Shown here: positions 8,297 to 18,334 of the stretch, in pieces | How the letters are laid out: every line of letters begins with the position of its first letter | How positions within the stretch are numbered: the stretch's first letter is position 1 | From: CAZRRV01 sp045660865 | GTDB taxonomy: Bacteria > Bacillota > Clostridia > Oscillospirales > Acutalibacteraceae | Direction of reading: 5' to 3' | DNA: 57,044 nt | Assembly (NCBI GenBank): GCA_045660865.1 | Contig: JAZREP010000018.1 | Coordinates: forward strand, 1 to 57,044 | Notes under the pieces: model-generated | Seen by the model: the letters and a program-made list of their open reading frames with translations, nothing else | Told to the model about the DNA's origin: nothing | Database searches by the model: none | Translations under genes and position numbers: made by a program

Positions 8297-9641
8297 GCTA
8301 CGTATGTCCCAAGTGGTGGGCGGCGGGTATGGGAAATACTGGCACGACAAACACCGCTACCGTGTGTTAAAGGGAGGTAAGGGCAGTAAAAAATCTACTA
8401 CCACGGCGCTTAATTTTATCTATCGGCTGATGAAATATCCCGGCAGTAATTTACTTGTAGTTCGCAGCGTTATGAACACCCACCGAGACAGCACCTTTGC
8501 CCAATTAAAGTGGGCGCAAAATAAACTTTCGGTTTCGCATTTGTGGGAAAACACGGTATCTCCGATGGAAATGACCTATAAACCTACGGGGCAGAAAATA
8601 CTGTTCCGTGGGTTTGACGATGTTTTAAAATTGGCATCTACCACCGTTTCTAACGGATATTTGTGCTGGGTGTGGGTAGAGGAGGCGTTTGAAATTGGCA
8701 GTGAGGCTGATTTTGATAAGCTGGACTTATCAATGCCCCGTGGTGTTGTGCCGAAAGGATTGTTTAAACAAACAACCCTTACCTTTAACCCTTGGAGTGA
8801 AACCCATTGGCTGAAATCCAGATTTTTTGATACTAAAAAGAGCAATATATCCACCTATTCAACCAACTACCTCTGCAACGAATGGCTGGACGATACCGAC
8901 CGCTTGGTTTTTGAGCAAATGCGATTGAGTAATCCACGCAAATATGATGTAGCGGGCTTAGGCAATTGGGGTGTTGCCGAGGGGTTGGTTTACGAACGCT
9001 GGCATATAGAACCCTTTAATTTATCCGAAATAGGCAAAGGGGGAGTAAACGGTGAAATAATTGATTACAGTTGGAAATATCGGCACTTTTTCGGTCTTGA
9101 CTACGGATACAGTAATGACCCCACAGCCTTTATTGCTTGTATTATTAACCCGATTGATAAAACGGTGCATATCTACGATGAAATTTATAAAACGGGTATG
9201 CTAAACTCCGACATAGCCGCCGAAATAATAAAGCGAGGATATAGTAAAGAGCGTATTCGAGCCGACTGCGCCGAGCCAAAAAGTAACGAGGATTTGCGGC
9301 GTTTAGGAGTTGAGCGGATTGCACCCTCGGTAAAGGGTAAGGACGCGATTATCAACGGCATAGCCAAAATACAGGAATACACAATTTATGTGCACCCAAA
9401 TTGCAAAAATACAATTTCGGAGCTTTCGTCTTACTGCTGGTCAAAAAGTAAAAATGAAAACGGAAAGAACAGACCCGAGGACAAAAACAATCATTTAATG
9501 GACGCTTTAAGGTATGCTTTTTACGATGTTCAGTTTTTTAAACCGAAAGACCCCACCGCTAAAAAGCGTTCGACCGAGCAGGATTATTATAATATGAAAT
9601 ACGGCATAACCGCCGATGACTTTTTAGGAGGATGGTCATGA
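8289..9641 (+). CDS. Phage terminase large subunit (PBSX-type)
   Basis: This is the ATP-driven DNA packaging motor and headful or site-specific nuclease. The protein of about 450 residues has a Walker A variant GGKGSKKST (residues 29-37), a hydrophobic Walker B strand ending in VWVEEA, and an RNase H-like nuclease with Asp271 (GLDYGYSNDP), Asp326 (RADCAEP) and Asp405 (LMDALRY). All three expected acidic residues are present, so it looks functional. I prefer the ATG at 8289; a GTG at 8277 is in frame but poorly placed. Confidence 0.95.
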   Translation: MDELRMSQVVGGGYGKYWHDKHRYRVLKGGKGSKKSTTTALNFIYRLMKYPGSNLLVVRSVMNTHRDSTFAQLKWAQNKLSVSHLWENTVSPMEMTYKPTGQKILFRGFDDVLKLASTTVSNGYLCWVWVEEAFEIGSEADFDKLDLSMPRGVVPKGLFKQTTLTFNPWSETHWLKSRFFDTKKSNISTYSTNYLCNEWLDDTDRLVFEQMRLSNPRKYDVAGLGNWGVAEGLVYERWHIEPFNLSEIGKGGVNGEIIDYSWKYRHFFGLDYGYSNDPTAFIACIINPIDKTVHIYDEIYKTGMLNSDIAAEIIKRGYSKERIRADCAEPKSNEDLRRLGVERIAPSVKGKDAIINGIAKIQEYTIYVHPNCKNTISELSSYCWSKSKNENGKNRPEDKNNHLMDALRYAFYDVQFFKPKDPTAKKRSTEQDYYNMKYGITADDFLGGWS

Positions 9642-9859
9642 TAATTACATTACTAATACTTGTTATGCTTTGGCTGACTAGCTGTGCTTTGTGTGCAGCG
9701 GTCGGCTTTTTTATTGGAAAGAATTACAAAAAACCAAAACCGATTACGGAACCCGAATTAAGCGAAGCCGAAAAACGCCAAATAGAGCGTGAGCAAAAAG
9801 AACTTGAAAACTTCTTTTTGTATGACGGCAGTGAGCAAAAACCGGTTAATACACTTTAA
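9638..9859 (+). CDS. Small phage membrane protein
   Basis: The protein of about 73 residues has one N-terminal hydrophobic segment (residues 2-26) followed by a charged, probably coiled-coil tail rich in Glu and Lys. The ATG at 9638 is six bases after GGAGG; an ATG at 9632 abuts that site. It overlaps terL by four bases. I do not recognise the family; its place between terminase and scaffold suggests a phage-specific accessory role. Confidence 0.65.
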   Translation: MIITLLILVMLWLTSCALCAAVGFFIGKNYKKPKPITEPELSEAEKRQIEREQKELENFFLYDGSEQKPVNTL

Positions 9860-9904
9860 GTGTTTTAATAAATAAAACCCTCACCATGGGAAAGGAGAAA
9901 AAGT

Positions 9905-10708
9905 ATGGAAAATGTAAATCCTGAGAACACCATATCGATGGAGGAGCAAACAACAACCGAGCCTGTTTTAGAAGAATCTACAGAGCCCACCGCACCACAG
10001 GAGGCAAACACAAGTGACCAACAGACAGGACAAGCAACCGAAAACGAGGAAACTGTAAAACTTAATGACAGTCCCTTTATTTCGGTCAAATTCCGGCACA
10101 AAAATCGTGATATGACACGTGATGAAGCGGTAACCTTTGCACAAAAAGGTCTGCTTTATGACCAGATTAACCCGATTTTCAATATGCTGGATTACCTTGC
10201 GGCGCAAAAGGATATAAGTGTAAGCGAATTGGTAAATTCGCTTATTACGGCCGATGAAAATGCACATCGCCAAGAGCTTATAGCCAGATACGGAGAGGAA
10301 AGTAAGGCAGTAGAGGAACTAATGGAACTTTACCGTAATAAAAACGGTGAAAAGTACCAAAAGGTCTTGGCTGACCGCCAAAGAGCCGAGGCTGAGGCCG
10401 AGCGAAATTATAAATTAGATAAGGAAACAAGCCTTTCAGAACAGTTTATAAAACTGCAAGAGGAAATTCCCGAAATAACGGCAGTTAAGGACATTCCCGA
10501 AGCCGTATTGAGCCTTGCTGAAAAAAATCAAATTGATTTGATTTCAGCCTTTTTGTTACATAAGCACCGTGAGGAAAAACGGATACTGGCGGCTGAAAAA
10601 TTGGCCGCCGAAGCCGCCAAAACTTCGACCGGCACAGCCCGTTCGAATGAAACCGCAGGCGACACTATGATAGATGCATTTATTCGTGGTGCACGCCAAA
10701 AACTTTAA
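9905..10708 (+). CDS. Putative phage scaffolding protein
   Basis: The 267-residue protein sits directly before the capsid gene. Residues 1-55 are disordered and rich in Glu, Thr and Gln; the rest is highly charged and helical, with a coiled-coil stretch around 140-190 and a basic C-terminal end, which is the usual layout of scaffold proteins that bind the coat protein through their C terminus. No protease motif is visible. The call rests on position and composition, not on a sequence match. An AAAGGAG site precedes the ATG. Confidence 0.72.
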   Translation: MENVNPENTISMEEQTTTEPVLEESTEPTAPQEANTSDQQTGQATENEETVKLNDSPFISVKFRHKNRDMTRDEAVTFAQKGLLYDQINPIFNMLDYLAAQKDISVSELVNSLITADENAHRQELIARYGEESKAVEELMELYRNKNGEKYQKVLADRQRAEAEAERNYKLDKETSLSEQFIKLQEEIPEITAVKDIPEAVLSLAEKNQIDLISAFLLHKHREEKRILAAEKLAAEAAKTSTGTARSNETAGDTMIDAFIRGARQKL

Positions 10709-10729
10709 AATATTTGGAGGAAAAAATTT

Positions 10730-11638
10730 ATGTCAACAATCAATTCTTTAGCAGCAGCCAGCCGCTACACAGGTGAGCTGGACAAAATCTTTACACAAAA
10801 ATCCGTTGTCGGTTTCTTGGCCGATAACAATCTTCGCGCAAAATTCGTAGGCGCAAAAACAGTTATTATGCCCGATATTGACTTTGTAGGTCTTGCTGAT
10901 TACAACCGTGATTCCGGTTTTAGCCAGGGCGCTGTTACAGTAGCACAAACCTCGTACAATCTTACAAAGGACCGTGGCCGTAGCTTTATGATTGACCGTG
11001 AAGATATGGACGAAACAGGCGTTATGAACCTTGCAGGCCAAGTGCTCAGCGAGTTCGTTCGCACCGAGGTAGTACCTGAGGTTGATGCTTACACTCTTTC
11101 TAAATTGGCAAGCGTTGCTTCTGACAGAGGTCACACCGCTGTATTTGATGAGAAAACAGCGCTCAAACAGTTGCTTTCTATGATTGCTCAGTTGCAGGCT
11201 AATGCCGGCTATGATACCGAGCTTGTTGCTTTTATTGACAGCACCATGAAAGCCGCTATTGAGAACGATGAAAAGCTTTCCAAGCAAATCGTTGTCAGCG
11301 ATTTCAAACAGGGGGACATCAATCTTCGTGTTAAATCTATTGACGGTGTTGCTTTAATTCCCGTTCAGGATAGCCGTATGAAGACTGCTTTCAATTTTGA
11401 TGCAGGCTCCACAACCGCTACCGGTGGCTTTGCACCTGCTGAGGATGCAAAAGGCATTTGCGCTATTGTAATGCCCAAGAACAGCGCAAGCCTTGTTAAG
11501 AAGAGCGAAACCTTGCGTATTTTCACCCCTGAGCAGAACATCAAGGCAGACGCTTACAAATTCGACTACCGTCTGTACTATGATACCTTTGTAAAGAAAT
11601 CCGAATTGGATAACATTTACGCATTACAGACTGCTTAG
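10730..11638 (+). CDS. Major capsid protein
   Basis: The 302-residue protein has the features of an HK97-fold coat: a short N-arm, a segment with KTVIMPDIDFVGLADY, the conserved RGRSFMIDREDMDE strand-helix region (about residues 83-96), and a C-terminal IFTPEQNIKADAYKFDYRLY-like strand. Its position after the scaffold fits. A GC-rich hairpin follows, which may favour capsid production over downstream genes. Codon choice looks more like highly expressed genes than the flanking phage genes, by eye. Confidence 0.9.
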   Translation: MSTINSLAAASRYTGELDKIFTQKSVVGFLADNNLRAKFVGAKTVIMPDIDFVGLADYNRDSGFSQGAVTVAQTSYNLTKDRGRSFMIDREDMDETGVMNLAGQVLSEFVRTEVVPEVDAYTLSKLASVASDRGHTAVFDEKTALKQLLSMIAQLQANAGYDTELVAFIDSTMKAAIENDEKLSKQIVVSDFKQGDINLRVKSIDGVALIPVQDSRMKTAFNFDAGSTTATGGFAPAEDAKGICAIVMPKNSASLVKKSETLRIFTPEQNIKADAYKFDYRLYYDTFVKKSELDNIYALQTA

Positions 11639-11649
11639 TAATTAAAAGT

Positions 11650-11676
11650 AAAGCGCCGGCTTTTGCCGGCGCTTTA
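11650..11676 (+). terminator. GC-rich hairpin after the capsid gene, probable partial terminator
   Basis: An 11-bp perfect stem (11650-11660 with 11665-11675, TTTT loop) lies 12 bases after the capsid stop codon. It is followed by ATGATTATAAAATTG, not a continuous T tract, so partial termination or 3' end protection is more likely than full termination. Confidence 0.65.
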
Positions 11677-11722
11677 TGATTATAAAATTGTTATCCTAAA
11701 CCAAAAACAAGGAGGCAAAAAG

Positions 11723-13450
11723 TTGGAAAAGATTAAATTACAGCCGGGGGAAATCTTCGGCGAGTATCAAAAAGGCAGTGAATACAAGTCGAGCATAGGC
11801 GCCAGAGGCATTTACGAACAAACCAAAATGAACGAGCGCTTTTTTGTTGGCGACCAGTGGCACGGAGTCAAGTGCGGTGCTTCAAGACCGCTGGTACGTC
11901 GTAACATAATAAAACGTATTGGTGAATACAAAATGTCGATGATTACGTCTTCGCCCATTGCAGTAAATTATTCTGCAGATGGGGTGGCAAACACTACCGA
12001 ATTAAAAGAAACCAAACAAAACATTTTAAAAGCTATGAAAAGCGGCGAATACTTAAACAAGGGTGCTTCCCAGCCTGCTGAGGTGTCGATAATTATGTCG
12101 GCTTTGTCTAACTATTTTAAGGTTACTGCCGAGCGTGTCAAGTTTGATATGAAAAAGGAGCAAGCGTTGAGAAACGCCTATATTTCGGGCAGCGGCATAG
12201 CCTTTACTTATTGGGATGACACGATAGAAACAGGTTTGTATGCCGATTTAGAACGCACAGTTCCTATTAAGGGAGATATTGCATTTGAGATTATTGATGT
12301 TGAAAACGTTTGCTTTGGAGACCCGAACAATGATGATGTACAAAGTCAGCCGTATATCATAATTGCACAGCGTAGGAATGTTAACGATGTACGCCGAGAA
12401 GCAAGGCGTAATGGTATAGCCGAAAGTGAGGTAATGAAAATATTGCCCGACGGTTATTACAACTACACAAACAGCGGAGACCTTGGTGAAAACGAGCCGC
12501 AAGAATCGGGGCGAGTTACAGTTTTTACAAAGCTGTACAAGGAGTACGATAAGAAGGGCAATATGTCGGTTAAAGCGGTTCGTGTGACCGAAAAGGCATA
12601 TATCCGCCGTCCTTGGAATGTGGGTATAAGGCTTTATCCGTTGGCAAAAATGGATTGGGAGCGCCGACGTTCAAGCGCTTACGGTGAAAGCGAAATCACC
12701 TATTTGATACCTAACCAGATAGCCATAAACAGAGCTCTTACTGCTTCGGTTTGGGCTATGATGATGTCGGGCATGCCTATAACAGTTGTGAACACAGATA
12801 TTGTACAATCTGAGATTACAAATAATCCCGGACAAATAATAAAGGTTGCCTGCGCTTCGGAACAGCAGTTGGGTAATGCTATTGCTCATGTAAACCCACC
12901 AAGTTTCCAAGCACAGTATCAAAATATGATTAACGATTTAGCCGGAAACACTATGTCGGATTCGGGCGCTAATGATGCGGCGCTTGGTAATTTGCGCCCT
13001 GACAATGCGTCGGCTATTGTACAGGTTCGAGAGGCGGCAACTGTCCCTATGCAGACCTATATAAACCGTTTTTACGGCTTTATTGAAGATATCGCACGTA
13101 TTTGGGCAGAGTTCTGGTTGCAGCTTTACGGCAATCGTTCCATTAAGATTGAAGACGAAAGTGGAACGTGGTATTTGCCTTTGCAGACCGAATATTATAA
13201 GAATTTGCCGATAACTGCAAAAATTGATGTTGGTGCAGCTACACTTTGGAGTGAAAGCGTTATTATTTCTACACTTGACCAACTCTTAGAAAAGCAACTG
13301 ATTACCTTTGAGCAGTATCTTGACCGTCTGCCGGGCGGCATAGTTCCTAATGTAACAGGGCTTAAAAAGGATTTGCAAATGCGAGGCGAAACAGCTCAAA
13401 TTGTTGCAGATACCAAAGAAATAACAGCAGGGGAGATGGAAGATAAATGA
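11723..13450 (+). CDS. Phage portal protein
   Basis: The 575-residue protein forms the DNA entry channel at one capsid vertex. The N-terminal part (RFFVGDQWHG at about 34-43) and the C-terminal segment with ITFEQYLDRLPGG match the pattern of portal proteins in Firmicutes phages. I chose the TTG at 11723 because AAGGAGG lies seven bases upstream; a longer frame begins inside the capsid terminator hairpin and is not credible. The stop overlaps the start of the next gene (ATGA). Confidence 0.9.
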   Translation: MEKIKLQPGEIFGEYQKGSEYKSSIGARGIYEQTKMNERFFVGDQWHGVKCGASRPLVRRNIIKRIGEYKMSMITSSPIAVNYSADGVANTTELKETKQNILKAMKSGEYLNKGASQPAEVSIIMSALSNYFKVTAERVKFDMKKEQALRNAYISGSGIAFTYWDDTIETGLYADLERTVPIKGDIAFEIIDVENVCFGDPNNDDVQSQPYIIIAQRRNVNDVRREARRNGIAESEVMKILPDGYYNYTNSGDLGENEPQESGRVTVFTKLYKEYDKKGNMSVKAVRVTEKAYIRRPWNVGIRLYPLAKMDWERRRSSAYGESEITYLIPNQIAINRALTASVWAMMMSGMPITVVNTDIVQSEITNNPGQIIKVACASEQQLGNAIAHVNPPSFQAQYQNMINDLAGNTMSDSGANDAALGNLRPDNASAIVQVREAATVPMQTYINRFYGFIEDIARIWAEFWLQLYGNRSIKIEDESGTWYLPLQTEYYKNLPITAKIDVGAATLWSESVIISTLDQLLEKQLITFEQYLDRLPGGIVPNVTGLKKDLQMRGETAQIVADTKEITAGEMEDK

Positions 13451-13809
13451 CAGGCAGAGAAATTTTAGAAAAAGCGGTAAAGCTTTTGGGATATACAGAC
13501 AGTCTGGGAAATACGGAAATGAGTGGCAGAATTAAATCCCGAGCCATTACCTTAATAAATTTTATTTACAGCGATTTATTTTATCTTCTTAAAAAAGAGG
13601 GCTTTGTTGGTGTAAAAGAGCTAGGCGATGAAATTTACCTGCCCGAACGACTGTTAAACGACATTATGCCCTACGGAGTAGCGGCTTTGATTGCTCAAAG
13701 TGAGGGCGATGGCGACCAGCAGTATGTATTTATAAAACTTTACAATGCAAAAAGAGCTAGTGCGGCAGGAACCGATAATATTGTTGATATTCTGCCGATT
13801 GTACAATAG
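13447..13809 (+). CDS. Head-to-tail connector-like protein
   Basis: The 120-residue, mostly helical protein directly follows portal with a 4-base overlap. Its size and place match neck adaptors such as gp4-type or gp6-type connectors of short-tailed and long-tailed phages. The sequence alone does not show which. The pattern GREILEKAVKLLGYTDS near the start is typical of small phage neck proteins in Clostridia, as far as I recall. Confidence 0.65.
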   Translation: MTGREILEKAVKLLGYTDSLGNTEMSGRIKSRAITLINFIYSDLFYLLKKEGFVGVKELGDEIYLPERLLNDIMPYGVAALIAQSEGDGDQQYVFIKLYNAKRASAAGTDNIVDILPIVQ

Positions 13810-13820
13810 GAGGAAAAGAT

Positions 13821-16106
13821 ATGTTTCCGAGTATAAATACAAAACCCGTAAAAAACGTGACTATGCCAGAGCTTTCGGGCGGTATAAATCTGCGCGATTC
13901 GGTATCAATGATTGAGGACAATCAGCTGACTGATGGATTAAATGTGTGGTACAAGGATGCGGTGCTTAAAACAAGGCCGGGAATGGAAGTGCTTGGCACA
14001 CCGATTTTGAATGCTATTGTTGAATTTACAGAGATTGACCGTGTTAGTGAAATTATCCCGAGAGCAACCGAAATTTACAGGGCGGTAGAGGGTGAAACGT
14101 ATAGATTATACACTGTGCTGGTAAAAACACGCAGCGAGTGGGAAAATATGGTTCTGTTCTTTTTTGTGTCGGGCGACAAGGTTGTACGTTTAACTGAGTT
14201 GAAACGTTCACAAGAGGGGAGAAAAATATACAACTACTTTACTATTGAACACGAGAATGACATCTTTTGTTTTGTGGCAGAAGAAGACGAGGGGCTGAAC
14301 TCAAAATTCCACATCTACGTTTTAGAAGCGTGGTACAGAGGTGTTGAGTACGGCGAAGGCGGAAGCTGGGAAGAGGTTGATATTAGTGAAAAGGCGTACG
14401 CTCCTTTAGTCGCCGTTAACTGTGAAATGGAGGGTTTAATATTTGGATTTAAAGACGCTGTTAAAAACATAACGCCTTTTGAAGGATACAACATGCTCTC
14501 TTCAAGATATAGAATGCAATATAATTTGGATTCGGCAAATGAAAAATTAGAATTTGGACTCATTCATAATATGGGAGATCCATTGGACCGTATTCTAGAT
14601 TCACTTATAGGAGAACGGGTAATTGCAAGAACCACAGATAAGTGGGGAAGGGTATGTACACATGAATTAACTCTTAAAAACAAAGCGGTTTGTCACGAAG
14701 AAACCCAATACGCAGTAGACGGATTAAAAATGAAGGTGTATGCATCCTATATACAATTCGATATTGGTGAGGGGTACGATGTACTCATCAAAGAAAATTT
14801 TGGTGGACTGAAAAACTGCTTGGAAATAGAAGTGCCCTTTGTCCAAAACAATGAGGCAATGTCAAAAATTTTTAATATGACACAGCACACTTGGTTTGGT
14901 GGCACTTCAACCGGCATAAACGGCGGCACCAGGCTTTTCTTAGGCGGTTGTGAAATGGAACAGCATAAAAATCTTGTGCTATGGAGCGATTTGAACAATC
15001 CTTTTTATTTTCCTGAAAACAATTATTTTTACGTTGGGAATTCTTCGCAAGCTATAACGGGCTTTGGCAAGCAAAACGATATGCTGGTACTCTTTAAGGA
15101 AAAAGAAATTTTTTATACCCATTTTATTAAAGGTAAAGATTATACGGTGAATGACGTTATAGACAAGAATGTTGGAGAAGTGACAACAATATCTGCTTCA
15201 TTTCCACTTGTACAAATTCACGGCTCAATCGGTTGTGACTGTCCTAACACTATTCAGCTTTGCCGAAACAGATTGGTTTGGGCAAACTCCTACGGAAAGG
15301 TTTATACATTAGTGTCCAATGACCAATACAATGAACGCAACATTTATGAGGTTTCAAATATGATTGAACGCCGCTTCAAGACCGAGTCGCCTAACAAAAT
15401 AAAGAAGGCAGTTTCGTGCGATTGGGAGGGCATGTATATTTTGTTTATTGAAAACAGAATGTATTGCATGGACTATAATTCCTATGGCTATCAGCATATA
15501 TCTACATACCTGAAAAATGAGGACAGCAACTTAAAAATACCCTGGTGGTATTGGGAATTACCGCAGGCAATGGGTATAGAAAACGGATTAACCTCTAGAC
15601 CCTTTGCAATAAGCTCTAACGAAAACAATCTTATTTTTTCGCGTTTCGAGGAAAGTGAACAACAGCTTGGTGCAATACGGAACAGCCATCTTGTCACCTA
15701 TGTTATGAGAAATAAAAAAGGCTACGATGAGGTAGCAAATATACGCGAAGACACTTATATAGGAACCGAAAATTTGCCTATTTATAATATGATGCAAACC
15801 AAAATATTCGATTTTGGCGTTCCGCATAAAAACAAAGCGATTTCACTTGTCAACATTTCTTTCGGTAATAATGGTGGCGAACCAATCGCCCTAAAATACA
15901 TCACTGAAAACGGAGAATATTTACAAGAGTCAATAATATTAACACATAGTGACACTGCCGAATACTCGGCCGGATATGTTCGCAACAAGCCGTTTAGACC
16001 GTCTGTTGGGCTTGTAAACCGTTTTGGTTTAAAACTCGAATGCGAGGGAGATATGGCAATGGATGCTTTTTCGATAGACTATAAGCTGGTAGGTACAGCG
16101 AGATAA
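13821..16106 (+). CDS. Packaged-DNA stabilisation or tail-tube-like protein
   Basis: The 761-residue protein begins with the pattern LSGGINLRDSVSMIEDNQLTD and then NVWYKDAVLKTRPGME, a signature shared by phage proteins annotated as stabilisation (P22 gp10-like) or tail nozzle proteins. The remainder is rich in beta strands with repeated aromatic residues. It is the largest gene of the block and the best candidate for the tail tube or plug of a short-tailed particle. Function is inferred from the N-terminal signature and gene order. Confidence 0.65.
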   Translation: MFPSINTKPVKNVTMPELSGGINLRDSVSMIEDNQLTDGLNVWYKDAVLKTRPGMEVLGTPILNAIVEFTEIDRVSEIIPRATEIYRAVEGETYRLYTVLVKTRSEWENMVLFFFVSGDKVVRLTELKRSQEGRKIYNYFTIEHENDIFCFVAEEDEGLNSKFHIYVLEAWYRGVEYGEGGSWEEVDISEKAYAPLVAVNCEMEGLIFGFKDAVKNITPFEGYNMLSSRYRMQYNLDSANEKLEFGLIHNMGDPLDRILDSLIGERVIARTTDKWGRVCTHELTLKNKAVCHEETQYAVDGLKMKVYASYIQFDIGEGYDVLIKENFGGLKNCLEIEVPFVQNNEAMSKIFNMTQHTWFGGTSTGINGGTRLFLGGCEMEQHKNLVLWSDLNNPFYFPENNYFYVGNSSQAITGFGKQNDMLVLFKEKEIFYTHFIKGKDYTVNDVIDKNVGEVTTISASFPLVQIHGSIGCDCPNTIQLCRNRLVWANSYGKVYTLVSNDQYNERNIYEVSNMIERRFKTESPNKIKKAVSCDWEGMYILFIENRMYCMDYNSYGYQHISTYLKNEDSNLKIPWWYWELPQAMGIENGLTSRPFAISSNENNLIFSRFEESEQQLGAIRNSHLVTYVMRNKKGYDEVANIREDTYIGTENLPIYNMMQTKIFDFGVPHKNKAISLVNISFGNNGGEPIALKYITENGEYLQESIILTHSDTAEYSAGYVRNKPFRPSVGLVNRFGLKLECEGDMAMDAFSIDYKLVGTAR

Positions 16107-16120
16107 AAGGAGGAAAATAA

Positions 16121-17188
16121 ATGCTATTTTTTGATACAACAAATCAACCCTCACCGTTAAGAGAAATAATTTACACGGTTGCACTCAAAGGTATAGAGCC
16201 TATAACGGTGCAAAAGGGCGGTGTGCAGGGTGAACACAGAGCAACCAGATTGCAGTTTAATCTGGATGAAACATTTAAAAGTTGGTGCCTTAGTCTGCTT
16301 GGAAAAAGCAGACTTTTTTGTCGCGCCGATGCGTGTGACGGCAGTGGCGTTGTACACCGCAGCCTAACACTTGAAATGACAGCCGAAATGATAAATAGCG
16401 GCTGTTTCTATTATGACCTCGACCAATCAGTAACGCGTCAGGGCGGTTTTGTAAAGCTTTGCCTTGTCTTTTCGCTTCTTGATAACAAAAATGCCACTTG
16501 GGCAACAGTTAAAAGTTATTATGTTACAGTTGAGCTGGATGTTTCGCCCACCTATATAGAAGAGGATTATCACGATATGACCGATATGTTTGTACAAACC
16601 AAAAATTATGGCGAACAGGCTCGGGCGAATGCAACCATAGCAATGGAGTATAAAGAAGCTGCTAAAGATGCGTTGCTGGCGGTACAGAATAGTACCAAAG
16701 AAGCAAAGGTATATGCTGAAGCAATACAAACTGCAATTTCTTCGCTTGAAGCGAGTGCCAGGCAGATTTCTAAGTACGTAAATGAATCAAGAAATTACTC
16801 CGCCGCTGCCGATGCTTCGGCTAAAAACGCAGAGCAATCTTTAAAGGATGTTAAAAACGCTTTTGAGGCAGTTTTAAGAGTTATTGATGATACCGAAACG
16901 GTTATCCCGGTGAGCAACAATTATGAGATTAGATGCACCTCACCTTTAACATCAATGGAGTTGCAGTTGCCGAATGTAACGGCGGATGAAAAATTGTCTG
17001 CCCTTATAAGCTTTAAAACACCTGCCGATACGGATATGAATTTGCAATATTCTACCGCAGATATTTATTTCAGCAATGATGATTGCGAAAATGGTGTGTT
17101 TATACCTTTGCGAAACAAAATGTACGATGTTGCTATTTATTGGAACGGTTTAAAATATCAAGGTATTGTCAGAGGTGTTGCACTGTGA
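16121..17188 (+). CDS. Baseplate/tail protein with BppU-like N-terminal domain
   Basis: The 355-residue protein has three parts: an N-terminal beta domain (about 1-145) resembling the BppU/DUF2479 family, an Ala-rich helical coiled coil (about 175-255), and a C-terminal beta domain (about 260-355). This layout is typical of trimeric tail or receptor-binding fibres. It has a GGAGG site and ends with a GTGA overlap with the next gene. Confidence 0.72.
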   Translation: MLFFDTTNQPSPLREIIYTVALKGIEPITVQKGGVQGEHRATRLQFNLDETFKSWCLSLLGKSRLFCRADACDGSGVVHRSLTLEMTAEMINSGCFYYDLDQSVTRQGGFVKLCLVFSLLDNKNATWATVKSYYVTVELDVSPTYIEEDYHDMTDMFVQTKNYGEQARANATIAMEYKEAAKDALLAVQNSTKEAKVYAEAIQTAISSLEASARQISKYVNESRNYSAAADASAKNAEQSLKDVKNAFEAVLRVIDDTETVIPVSNNYEIRCTSPLTSMELQLPNVTADEKLSALISFKTPADTDMNLQYSTADIYFSNDDCENGVFIPLRNKMYDVAIYWNGLKYQGIVRGVAL

Positions 17189-18081
17189 AGGTAGCAAAAT
17201 ATATTGATGACCGAATTAAAAATATGCTTAACAATCCGCTCAGTACACAAGGGTATCCTAAAACGGCACAAGGTAATCCTTGTACGATAACAGACCCAAG
17301 TGTTACACCGGTCAGCCCTATAGTTTACGGTAACTCGGCGGAGGGAATGGAAGGTGTAGGAGACCTTGTTACAGATGAGAATGATGTAAACTACGGCAAA
17401 TACCGTGTGCCGCTGAGGGTGAGAGGCAAAAACCTGTTGCCGATAAAAACCTCCGGGCAAGGAACGGCTTATGGAATCAGAATGGAATATAACGCTGATG
17501 GTAGCATTCATGTTAATTCGGGTACATCCACAAATACCGCTGTATACAATTTTATGCCGAGCAAATATGATGGTAACCGCTTCAAATTAAATGTGAGAGG
17601 CACATTGACCCTGTCGATGCCGGGAGGCATAAAAAACGGGCTCTATTTAACCTTGGGAAGGAATAGAAACGGCTCCGTTACTTACGTTGACACACGTTTG
17701 GGCAACGTGAGTATAAATGTGGTGGAAACTGATGAATTTGTAGTATACATTCAAATGGCGGCTAAGATAGCATTACCCGAAACAACACTATATCCACAAA
17801 TAGAATTGAACACAACAGCAACACCTTGGGAATCATATTTTAAACCGCAAATTGTAAATGTTTACCTTGATGAACCTTTGAGAAAGGCAGGGGAATATGC
17901 TGACTATATTGATTGGGGAAAAGGTGCTATAAAGCGGTTCGCAAGCGAAACCCCTACTGAAACTCCTATAGTCCTGCCAAAACTGCCAATTCAACCGCAT
18001 TTTACAAATTATATCAGTGTAGATGCCGCAATAAAAGGCAACCTTACTGTAAATTATCACTCGTTCACTAGGGAGGAATAA
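17185..18081 (+). CDS. Phage tail/receptor-binding protein
   Basis: The protein of about 298 residues starts at a GTG that overlaps the preceding stop (GTGA). It contains a beta-rich central region with a GKNLLP segment followed by an NADGSIHVNSG segment and a closing TATPWESY motif, a pattern seen in many Firmicutes tail and baseplate proteins with a jelly-roll carbohydrate-binding fold. A C-terminal EPLRKAGEYADYIDW segment also recurs in such proteins. It probably forms the outer tail that contacts the host wall. Confidence 0.72.
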   Translation: MKVAKYIDDRIKNMLNNPLSTQGYPKTAQGNPCTITDPSVTPVSPIVYGNSAEGMEGVGDLVTDENDVNYGKYRVPLRVRGKNLLPIKTSGQGTAYGIRMEYNADGSIHVNSGTSTNTAVYNFMPSKYDGNRFKLNVRGTLTLSMPGGIKNGLYLTLGRNRNGSVTYVDTRLGNVSINVVETDEFVVYIQMAAKIALPETTLYPQIELNTTATPWESYFKPQIVNVYLDEPLRKAGEYADYIDWGKGAIKRFASETPTETPIVLPKLPIQPHFTNYISVDAAIKGNLTVNYHSFTREE

Positions 18082-18082
18082 A

Positions 18083-18334
18083 ATGTATAAATTTATAAAT
18101 GAACACACAATTGCGCATTTTAAAGGTAACTATATAAGGGACGATGCGAAGGATATTATGTATGTCCACCCGACTAAAAAAGTTTTAAAGCAATTTGGGT
18201 TTATGGAGCTTGTGCGTCCTGAGTTGCCTGAAATAAAAGATAATCAATACCTTACCGAAACCTATAGGGTAGACAACGGCAAGATTTATGTCGATTATAC
18301 GGTAGTTGATATAACGGAGGTGGCAGAAGGATGA
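18083..18334 (+). CDS. Small phage tail-associated protein
   Basis: The 83-residue soluble protein has no recognisable motif. It follows the tail protein by one base and overlaps the next gene by four (ATGA). Small proteins at this position often act as tail chaperones or accessory tail proteins, but nothing in the sequence proves that here. Confidence 0.6.
   Translation: MYKFINEHTIAHFKGNYIRDDAKDIMYVHPTKKVLKQFGFMELVRPELPEIKDNQYLTETYRVDNGKIYVDYTVVDITEVAEG

Noticed and set aside
17083..17185. N-terminal extension of the tail protein to 17083
   Set aside because: It is Cys/Arg-rich, overlaps the preceding gene by over 100 bases and lacks a ribosome binding site; the GTG at 17185 gives the usual GTGA overlap.
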